A program made the translations under genes and the position numbers. This document shows, piece after piece, positions 14,471 to 19,226 of a stretch of DNA of 19,226 nt. Within the stretch, counting starts at the first letter, position 1; every line of letters begins with the position of its first letter. The notes beneath the pieces are model-generated. The model searched no databases. It was given only the letters and a program-made list of their open reading frames with translations, and was not told the DNA's origin. Source of the stretch: an uncultured Alphaproteobacteria bacterium (GTDB lineage Bacteria; Pseudomonadota; Alphaproteobacteria; RF32; CAG-239). The DNA is taken from contig CAJTLY010000023.1 of the NCBI GenBank assembly GCA_910577095.1, forward strand, positions 1-19,226, given 5' to 3'.

Positions 14471-14668
14471 ATGGTATATCTGAATCATATGCGCGACATA
14501 TACGGTAGAAATTTCATCATTCCGAGATTTTCGCTCGACCGTTTAAGCGTTGATGATATAAAAAATATCGTCAACTCCCCTCAGTTTGAAACCGATCCGC
14601 TGTTACAAAGATATTTGCAAGATTATATCCTTTCAAACGACGTCTATCCGTCACAATGGCACTGGTAA
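14471..14668 (+). CDS. Small protein of 65 residues (3' part of the split frame)
   Basis: This frame can start at ATG 14471, with AGGAGAGG (14455-14462) eight bases upstream, so reinitiation after the TAA is possible. The product is soluble, without signal peptide or membrane segment. Features seen are IYGRNFIIPRF, an acidic DRLSVDDIKNIVNS segment, a YLQDYILS helix and a C-terminal SQWHW. I recognise no family. Its TAA stop overlaps the ATG of the next gene by one base (TAATG), which ties the two genes together in translation. Confidence 0.5.
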   Translation: MVYLNHMRDIYGRNFIIPRFSLDRLSVDDIKNIVNSPQFETDPLLQRYLQDYILSNDVYPSQWHW

Positions 14669-14943
14669 TGAAAAAACGACTTAAAAGCATTTTACTTTTC
14701 ACGATTTTGGTCTTGACGGTTCCGCCGACGGCCAGCCTGCTGTTCGGATTTTGGCTGGAGACAGATCCCACCCTCTTCTACCCCAACGCCCGGTCTCTCT
14801 TCATCATTTGTTACGTGATCAAAAATCCGCTTCTCCAACGGACTTTCAAACCGCAGGGAAAGTTGGAATACTGGATTGCCTTTACCACCCTTTATTTCTC
14901 GTCGTTTTATATATGGGGGCTGATCGGCATCGTTTTTTTCTGA
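14668..14943 (+). CDS. Small membrane protein of unknown function
   Basis: A 91-residue hydrophobic protein. After a basic start (MKKRLK), which should stay inside, come a first helix at about 8-30 (with a PP kink), a shorter hydrophobic segment (SLFIICYVI, about 43-51) and a last helix at about 68-91 that ends the protein (WGLIGIVFF). I chose ATG 14668 because it overlaps the preceding stop as TAATG, the usual sign of coupled translation; ATG 14656 is possible but needs a 13-base overlap and has no better ribosome-binding site. A small soluble protein followed by a coupled small membrane protein recalls toxin-immunity or holin-like pairs, but nothing in the sequence proves this. It ends three bases before the convergent phosphatase gene. 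Confidence 0.6.
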   Translation: MKKRLKSILLFTILVLTVPPTASLLFGFWLETDPTLFYPNARSLFIICYVIKNPLLQRTFKPQGKLEYWIAFTTLYFSSFYIWGLIGIVFF

Positions 14944-14946
14944 AAC

Positions 14947-15495
14947 TTATAATTCGGTTTCAAAAAATTCACAATTGTCAAAACGACGGCTCTGTCCGAA
15001 GAAATGATAATAAAGATTAAACATAAGGGAACCGTGCGTCACCACCCCGGCAAGCGGAAAAGCGGAAGTTCGGGCAATATTTTCCAAAGCCCGCAACGCC
15101 CGGGCGGTACTTTGGTTAATGCTTTCCCCGCCGGGAACGTGCACCTGCCGCCAGTCGGGCTCGCATTGACAGTCAATCCGATCAAAAACGTCCTTATAAC
15201 GGCGGCGCGCTTCTGTCGAAAGCATTCCTTCCGCTTCGCCGAAGTGCACTTCTTCCAGCCCGGGCGTTGCAAGGACCGGACAACCGAGACGGCCGCCGAT
15301 AATTTCGGCCGTTTGACGTGCCCGCAACATTGTCGAGCAATATATAACCGGCAGAGCAAACGGCAAAAAACGTTCGGCGGCAGCTTCGGCCTGACCGCGG
15401 CCGGCAAGGTTAAGCGGAAAATCAAGGCCCGCTCCCTGCACCAGATGTTGCGCATTCGCATCGGTTTGTCCGTGGCGGATAATTATCAGTTTCAT
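14947..15495 (-). CDS. Histidine phosphatase / phosphoglycerate mutase-like protein
   Basis: A 182-residue enzyme of the histidine phosphatase superfamily, which forms a phosphohistidine while hydrolysing phosphate monoesters or moving phosphate. The catalytic RHG is at 7-9 (LIIIRHGQTDAN), the STMLRARQTA block holds arginine 58, EE at 81-82 supplies the acid, PGGES lies at 121-125 and the second histidine is 154 (VVTHGSLM). This pattern suits a cobC/GpmB-like phosphatase; I cannot name the substrate. I start at 15495 (MKLIIIRHG) because the family begins there and AAGGGAAG lies upstream; the longer start at 15528 would overlap the upstream glycosyltransferase gene. Ten bases separate it from that gene, so both are probably one operon. 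Confidence 0.9.
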   Translation of the reverse strand: MKLIIIRHGQTDANAQHLVQGAGLDFPLNLAGRGQAEAAAERFLPFALPVIYCSTMLRARQTAEIIGGRLGCPVLATPGLEEVHFGEAEGMLSTEARRRYKDVFDRIDCQCEPDWRQVHVPGGESINQSTARALRALENIARTSAFPLAGVVTHGSLMFNLYYHFFGQSRRFDNCEFFETEL

Positions 15496-15505
15496 CCGTC
15501 TTCCC

Positions 15506-16498
15506 TTATGCCAAAAATTTTGCCGCACGATAACAGCGTTTGAAGTAAAGCCGGCAAATCAACGCTTTTTTCCGGCCCAGCAACGACGGCTTGAGCGCAC
15601 CGTTTTGCAAAAACGCCGCTGCAAACTCACGGGAAGTTTCCAGCCGGCGCGGCCGCTCGGGACCGGAAATGAGACGCAACGGCTGCGATATCAGCGACTT
15701 GAAAATAAAACGTGAAAGATAAAAGTCGAGACGGCGGCTCAACCATTGATCGCCGAGGGACAAACCGTCAATAAAACGTTTTATCTCTCCGGCAGCCAAG
15801 GCATGGGAACGAACATATTTTTCGGTAATTCCCTGTTTGGTTACCGAAGCGTCATTATTGCGGTAATAAAGCAGTTGCAAGTCGGTCGATACCATTGTGT
15901 TGACCGTCAGCAGCATTTTCAAAGTGAACACCGTATCTTCGGCCGGCTGCACGCCGAGCGGAAATTCTACGGCACCGAGAGCGGCGCGACGATACAGTTT
16001 GTTCCAGATATAAATCGGACCGCCCTTAATCGTTTGAAAAAAGTCCGTGATCGGAGAACGGCTGAAATGCGCCGCCGCGGCAACCTCGGCGACGTTAAAG
16101 TGCTGCGGCTGCGGATCACCGGCAAAATCATCCGGGACCAAACAAATCCGAAACGCCGCCACATCGGCAGCGGTAGCCGCTGCCATTTGATACAAAATCT
16201 CCAGAGCCTGCGGATGCAAAAGGTCATCCTGATCGAGAAAAGCGATAAACGGCGCCCTGCTTTCGGCCATTCCGCGGTTACGCGCTGCCGACACGCCGCC
16301 GTTTTTCTGATTTATCAAACGAAAATGAGGATAGCGACGGCAATATTCTTCGACGATTTCCGCGGTTCCGTCGGTGGAACCGTCATTGACCAATATGACT
16401 TCAAAATCGGCAAAGCTTTGCCTTGTCACCGAATCCAAACAGGGTCTCAGGTGGCGTACGGCGTTATATAACGGAATAATCAGGGAAATTTTCGGCAT
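15506..16498 (-). CDS. Family 2 glycosyltransferase
   Basis: A 330-residue inverting glycosyltransferase with the GT-A fold, which transfers a sugar from a nucleotide donor to a growing glycan, likely for lipopolysaccharide, capsule or exopolysaccharide. Visible are the N-terminal PKISLIIPLYNAVRHL, the nucleotide-binding VNDGSTDGT (37-45), GGVSAARNRGM (67-77) and the metal-binding FLDQDDLLHP (DQDD at 89-92). The C-terminal third is basic and amphipathic (LSRRLDFYLSRFIFKSLI), fitting peripheral membrane contact; no clear membrane helix. Donor and acceptor are unknown. No other glycan gene is nearby, so it is not part of a visible cluster. The ribosome-binding site is weak (AGAGAT). Confidence 0.92.
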   Translation of the reverse strand: MPKISLIIPLYNAVRHLRPCLDSVTRQSFADFEVILVNDGSTDGTAEIVEEYCRRYPHFRLINQKNGGVSAARNRGMAESRAPFIAFLDQDDLLHPQALEILYQMAAATAADVAAFRICLVPDDFAGDPQPQHFNVAEVAAAAHFSRSPITDFFQTIKGGPIYIWNKLYRRAALGAVEFPLGVQPAEDTVFTLKMLLTVNTMVSTDLQLLYYRNNDASVTKQGITEKYVRSHALAAGEIKRFIDGLSLGDQWLSRRLDFYLSRFIFKSLISQPLRLISGPERPRRLETSREFAAAFLQNGALKPSLLGRKKALICRLYFKRCYRAAKFLA

Positions 16499-16576
16499 GA
16501 TGATCTCTAAAATATATTTTTCTGATTATTTTTAGTAGCATTTCCATCCCGATTACGCAATCATTATTTTTATAAA

Positions 16577-16605
16577 TTGACATCGTTTTAAAAGCGGCAA
16601 ATAAT
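16577..16605 (+). promoter_or_regulatory. Near-consensus sigma-70 promoter for the ogt gene
   Basis: A perfect -35 TTGACA (16577-16582) is followed after 17 bases by AATAAT (16600-16605), five of six matches to the -10 consensus. Transcription would start near 16612, 24 bases before the ATG. No Ada-box or SOS-box was seen, so expression is probably constitutive. Confidence 0.65.
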
Positions 16606-16635
16606 AAAAACAAATTTAAACTTGCGGAGTTATAA

Positions 16636-17088
16636 ATGCGGAATTGTTACTGTTTTGATTCGCCGATCGGCAAACTGACCGTTTACGGCAACGACAATGT
16701 CCTCACCCGACTCGAATTCGGCGCCGCCGAAGGCGACACGCCGACTCCGCTTTTATATTGCGCTGCCCGGCAACTGGAACAATATTTTGCCGGAGAACGG
16801 CATTTTTTCGAATTGCCGCTGCAACCGCACGGAACCGATTTTCAATTAAAAATATGGAAATGCCTGCAGCAGATTCCCTACGGAGAGACCCGCAGTTACA
16901 AACAACTGGCCGAAATGGCCGGCAATCCCCGCGCCTGCCGGGCCGTCGGCGGCGCCAACCATTGCAATCCGCTGCCGGTTTTCATCCCCTGTCACCGCGT
17001 GATCGGCAGCAACGGCCGTCTGGTCGGGTTCGGCGGCGGCCTGCATATCAAAAAACATCTTTTGGAGTTGGAACGACAATGCCGCTGA
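16636..17088 (+). CDS. ogt: Methylated-DNA--protein-cysteine S-methyltransferase
   Basis: A suicide repair protein (150 residues) that moves the alkyl group from O6-alkylguanine (and O4-alkylthymine) in DNA onto its own cysteine. The active site is PCHRV with cysteine 119, within LPVFIPCHRVIGSNGRLVGFGGG. The helix-turn-helix part PYGETRSYKQLAEMAGNPRACRAVGGA (81-106, quoted as PYGETRSYKQLAEMAG then NPRACRAVGGA) carries the arginine finger and the conserved N-H-C-N-P-L before the active site. The N-terminal domain is short. There is no Ada-type zinc domain, so this is the Ogt class rather than Ada. GGAG lies six bases before the ATG. The 3' end overlaps the next gene by ten bases. Confidence 0.95.
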   Translation: MRNCYCFDSPIGKLTVYGNDNVLTRLEFGAAEGDTPTPLLYCAARQLEQYFAGERHFFELPLQPHGTDFQLKIWKCLQQIPYGETRSYKQLAEMAGNPRACRAVGGANHCNPLPVFIPCHRVIGSNGRLVGFGGGLHIKKHLLELERQCR

Positions 17089-17516
17089 TTATCCTCTTTT
17101 CGCTGTTGATTATCGCCGTTTTCTGGCTGGACAGTCTTCCGGTCTACCGGATTTTATATGTCATCGCCAATTTGTCGGTTCTGATTATCCTGTTTACGGC
17201 CGCCGAAACTTTGTCTTCCGTTCTGCCGTTTGTTCCGTGGTATCAGGCAAACGGTTTTTCTGCGGTCGTCATCATTTATCTGGCGGTCTGGCTGGGTATT
17301 TTCGGGGTTATACAATCCGCCTTGTCCAAATATCTCAAAATCGGCCGTCCGCTCAAATGTCTTCCGTTTGCCGGTGCGGCCGTCCTCAGCCTGAGCATTG
17401 CGATGCCTGTCGATTTCGGTGCCGCGATTCAAATTTTCGGCAGCGTGGCGGCACTGGCTCTGACCATTGTGCAAATCATCTTATTCGCGCTTAACTTCAA
17501 GAACGTCTTCAAATAA
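17079..17516 (+). CDS. Multi-span membrane protein of unknown function
   Basis: A 145-residue, very hydrophobic protein with about four or five membrane helices (about 2-20, 24-44, 60-82, 96-110, 113-139) and a short basic loop (SKYLKIGRPLK, 80-93). I do not recognise a family. I start at ATG 17079, ten bases inside the end of ogt, with TTGGAG about eleven bases upstream; the frame is open much further left but that part only shadows ogt. The overlap makes it the second gene of an ogt operon. Whether it has any link to DNA repair is unknown; such pairing may be accidental. Its stop is one base from the stop of the convergent polymerase gene. Confidence 0.8.
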   Translation: MPLIILFSLLIIAVFWLDSLPVYRILYVIANLSVLIILFTAAETLSSVLPFVPWYQANGFSAVVIIYLAVWLGIFGVIQSALSKYLKIGRPLKCLPFAGAAVLSLSIAMPVDFGAAIQIFGSVAALALTIVQIILFALNFKNVFK

Positions 17517-17517
17517 G

Positions 17518-18675
17518 CTAAAACCACCCGTTTTTCAAAACATCGCGACCGAATTTGTTTTCTAACAAGTCCCATGCCTCCGACAACGGGCTGCTTTTGA
17601 ACTGCAGGCTGTCAAACAGTTCCGGCTGATCTTTTTCACGGCAAACCAACCCGGAAAGGCACACCCCGCTGCTGCGATAGACAATCCCGGGGCGATAAAT
17701 GTTTTTTAACAAAGGAATCAATGCCGCCGCAATATCCAACTCGGCGTTGGAGGCTGCCGCAAGTTTGACGCGGTCGGAAACCACTGCAAAATCTTTGGTC
17801 CGCAGCATAATCCCCGCCACCGTGCAAAAACAGTTGTCCCGCCGCATCCGTCGGCACGCACGGTGCAAGTGACAACGAAGCTGCGACCGGATGATCTCCG
17901 GATCGGAAGTAAAAACGGGCAGCGCCGACGTATCCTGCACCGACTGCGGCGGCGCCGGCCGGGTTTCCAGCTTGTGGATATAATACCCCAGCAGTTCATA
18001 TTTCAAATCAAGGCCGCTCACCCCCATCCGTCGGCGAATCCATGCATCCGGCTGACTGACATAATCCCAGGCGGTGCCGATACCGTTATACCCCATCAGT
18101 TTGGAATGACTGCGACCGATACCGCAAATATCGTTTATATCAGTTTGTTGCAAAACCGTTTTGATTTGTTCGGGAGCAATGGAAAAAACACCGCCGGTAT
18201 TTTTGGCTTTGTCACTGGCAAGTTTGGCCAGCTTTTTGGACGGAGCAATCCCAATTGAAACCGGAATTCCGACCGCTCGGAGAATTTTTTCGCGTATTTG
18301 ACGGGCCAAAGAAAAATAATCGGTATGATACACCGCATCAAGCGAGGTTAAATCGGCGTAAGCTTCATCAATCGAGACCACTTCCACTTCGGCAACCAAC
18401 GCCCGCAAATGCTTCATAACTTGCGCCGAAAAACGACGATAAAGGTCATGACATCCGTTAAGATAAATTACATCGGGAAATTCGCGGCGTGCCATAAACA
18501 GCGGCATTCCCATTTTGACACCGGCTTTTTTAGCCTCCCGGGAACGAGAAACCACACAGCCGTTGTCGCCGGTAACCACACATACCGGCCGGCCGCGCAA
18601 TGCCGGGTTTTTTACTTGTTCGCAACTGACAAAAAAACTGTCGCAATCGACCAAGGCGATCATATGCTGCATCAT
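17518..18675 (-). CDS. Y-family translesion DNA polymerase (UmuC-like)
   Basis: An error-prone polymerase (385 residues) that copies past damaged bases. Palm residues are present: aspartate 10 in ALVDCDSFFVSCEQ and D103/E104 in SIDEAYADLTS. SIGIAPSKKLAKLASDKAKN and the helix-hairpin-helix DICGIGRSHSKLMGYNGIGT follow, then the little-finger domain (about 230-340). QPELF (350-354) fits the beta-clamp binding motif Q-x-x-L-F. DCDSFFVSCEQ with a long tail points to UmuC or a UmuC-like protein rather than DinB (usually about 350 residues). No umuD is seen nearby. I start at 18675 because GAGGA lies six bases upstream; the frame extends 18 codons further but that stretch is the promoter and LexA box. 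It is probably SOS-induced. Confidence 0.92.
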   Translation of the reverse strand: MMQHMIALVDCDSFFVSCEQVKNPALRGRPVCVVTGDNGCVVSRSREAKKAGVKMGMPLFMARREFPDVIYLNGCHDLYRRFSAQVMKHLRALVAEVEVVSIDEAYADLTSLDAVYHTDYFSLARQIREKILRAVGIPVSIGIAPSKKLAKLASDKAKNTGGVFSIAPEQIKTVLQQTDINDICGIGRSHSKLMGYNGIGTAWDYVSQPDAWIRRRMGVSGLDLKYELLGYYIHKLETRPAPPQSVQDTSALPVFTSDPEIIRSQLRCHLHRACRRMRRDNCFCTVAGIMLRTKDFAVVSDRVKLAAASNAELDIAAALIPLLKNIYRPGIVYRSSGVCLSGLVCREKDQPELFDSLQFKSSPLSEAWDLLENKFGRDVLKNGWF

Positions 18676-18687
18676 GTCTTTTCCTCT

Positions 18688-18702
18688 GTTCTTATTTTGT
18701 TC
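18688..18702 (-). promoter_or_regulatory. LexA/SOS box of the alphaproteobacterial type
   Basis: GTTC (18688-18691), seven bases, GTTC (18699-18702): an exact GTTC-N7-GTTC direct repeat, the published LexA operator of alphaproteobacteria. It reads on the plus strand; on the coding strand it is GAAC-N7-GAAC. It overlaps the predicted transcription start of the polymerase gene and lies 12 bases before its ATG, the right place for repression until DNA damage. Confidence 0.75.
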
Positions 18703-18729
18703 TTTAAACAAACCGGATGCGACTGTCAA
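18701..18729 (-). promoter_or_regulatory. Candidate promoter of the Y-family polymerase gene
   Basis: On the minus strand a perfect -35 TTGACA (18729-18724) is followed after 17 bases by TAAAGA (18706-18701), a weak -10. The LexA box overlaps the -10 and start region. Confidence 0.5.
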
Positions 18730-18888
18730 TACAACTTATAATTTATTATCAGAAAAAAAGGAAAAACTTGTTTGATCAGCCCCTGCGGCTGGCGGAGCGC
18801 AACAAATATTGCTGCCGTTCGCCTCATCAACAATGTTCATTGTCCCTAAAAAAGTTCTTGCATTTAAACCCCGATCGTTTTATATAGA
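18730..18888. other. Intergenic stretch without supported genes
   Basis: No gene is supported here. It is AT-rich at first, then holds short inverted repeats: CAGCC/GGCTG at about 18779-18793 and ACAATG/CATTGT (18830-18843). It leads into the repeat array at the right edge. Confidence 0.4.
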
Positions 18889-18965
18889 TTTTGTTAAGCG
18901 GGAGGCAAGCGACAGCGAAGCCGTACTGCTGTTACAAAACAAGTGACCGAAGCGGCGTTGTTGAG
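18889..18965. repeat. Direct repeat, copy 1 (77 bp)
   Basis: This 77-bp segment, beginning TTTTGTTAAGCGGGAGGCAA and ending GCGGCGTTGTTGAG, recurs without a mismatch at 19150-19226. The offset is exactly 261 bp. No target-site duplication, transposase or coding frame with a ribosome-binding site is seen. It is probably a dispersed or tandem intergenic repeat. Confidence 0.85.
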
Positions 18966-18992
18966 CCTTGGGGCGAAACTTACGGCGCAAGA

Positions 18993-19013
18993 CAAGATGT
19001 CGGCGACATCTTG
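18993..19013. repeat. Perfect 9-bp hairpin in the repeat spacer
   Basis: CAAGATGTC (18993-19001) and GACATCTTG (19005-19013) are exact inverted copies around a GGC loop. The A/T-rich run after it (AAATAAAAAAATTATT) gives no clean T tract on the plus strand. Confidence 0.6.
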
Positions 19014-19108
19014 CACCAAATAAAAAAATTATTGTAAAAACATTCGGGACGTCGTTCAGCCTGACCGAACGTCGGTTGCGAGAGAGCGCTTGCATGGGAC
19101 CGGAGGTA

Positions 19109-19135
19109 AAAAAATGTTCCTGAGAAACATTTTTT
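19109..19135. terminator. Terminator-like hairpin in the repeat spacer
   Basis: AAAAAATGTT (19109-19118) and AACATTTTTT (19126-19135) form a 10-bp perfect stem around seven bases. The A/T ends make it look like a bidirectional terminator, but the GC content of the stem is low. Confidence 0.4.
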
Positions 19136-19149
19136 AACGACGGACGCCG

Positions 19150-19226
19150 TTTTGTTAAGCGGGAGGCAAGCGACAGCGAAGCCGTACTGCTGTTACAAAA
19201 CAAGTGACCGAAGCGGCGTTGTTGAG
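19150..19226. repeat. Direct repeat, copy 2 (cut by window end)
   Basis: Identical over 77 bases to 18889-18965. Because the identity reaches the last base of the window, the true repeat may be longer and further 261-bp units may follow. Confidence 0.85.

Larger units (their letters stand above)
14315..14668 (+). pseudogene. 117-codon unknown gene split by one in-frame TAA
   Basis: A frame opens at ATG 14315 behind a very good ribosome-binding site (GGAGG, eight-base spacing). It reads 39 residues, meets a TAA at 14432-14434, then continues in the same frame for 77 more residues to the TAA at 14666. The sequence reads naturally through the stop (GELSEMA-stop-GIKPLNEGEDEYMVYL), with coding-like codons in the 12 triplets after it. 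One base change, for example CAA to TAA, would explain it. The protein would be soluble, basic at the start (RTTTKNAVKEIAKKL) and acidic/aromatic at the end (SNDVYPSQWHW). I do not recognise it. It is either a nonsense-broken gene, a sequencing error, or two genuine small cistrons; see the two following entries. Confidence 0.5.

Noticed and set aside
18836..18863. A second pair of GTTC words that might be another SOS box
   Set aside because: They are about 14 bases apart rather than seven and face no gene start.
18880..19203. Minus-strand frame of 107 codons across both direct repeats
   Set aside because: It uses a TTG start, has no ribosome-binding site, and repeats a segment of its own protein only because the DNA repeat falls in the same frame. 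Better explained as non-coding repeat.

Overview
The window is bacterial chromosomal DNA, most likely from an alphaproteobacterium. The evidence is the compact rpmI-rplT-pheS-pheT operon, a single LolC/E-type permease paired with LolD, a GTTC-N7-GTTC direct repeat (the alphaproteobacterial LexA/SOS box type) in front of a Y-family polymerase, and an RpoH-like CTTA-N17-CTTATCT element in front of an Hsp20 gene. The envelope genes (lolCD, a giant autotransporter) show a Gram-negative cell. A host-associated or gut lineage is possible, but that is only an impression from the style of the autotransporter.

Left part (1-4290, minus strand): a housekeeping operon for ribosomal proteins L35 and L20, then both subunits of phenylalanyl-tRNA synthetase. 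A hairpin lies between rplT and pheS, and a strong bidirectional terminator follows pheT. Middle left (4444-6530, plus strand): a divergent promoter drives lolC/E-lolD, overlapping genes for release of lipoproteins from the inner membrane, ending in two hairpins.

Centre (6607-12759): a 2050-residue autotransporter fills a third of the window. It has a signal peptide, an ankyrin-like segment, a hydrophobic/glycine-rich stretch, a long repeat-built passenger and a C-terminal beta-barrel. A small secreted EF-hand protein and a small heat-shock protein follow. A gene-poor stretch (13808-14314) carries a terminator, a diverged 24-bp repeat and many short inverted repeats.

Accessory pocket (14231-14943): a strong promoter inside a perfect 11-bp inverted repeat drives a 117-codon frame broken by one in-frame TAA. 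This is joined by a TAATG overlap to a small two-helix membrane protein. I recognise neither; this is the best place to look for something undescribed.

Right part (14947-18730): a histidine phosphatase and a family 2 glycosyltransferase (minus), then an ogt-type alkyltransferase overlapping a multi-span membrane protein (plus). These converge, one base apart, on a LexA-box-controlled UmuC-like translesion polymerase (minus). The right edge (18889-19226) holds no convincing gene but has two identical copies, at least 77 bp each, of a direct repeat 261 bp apart, the second cut by the window end.
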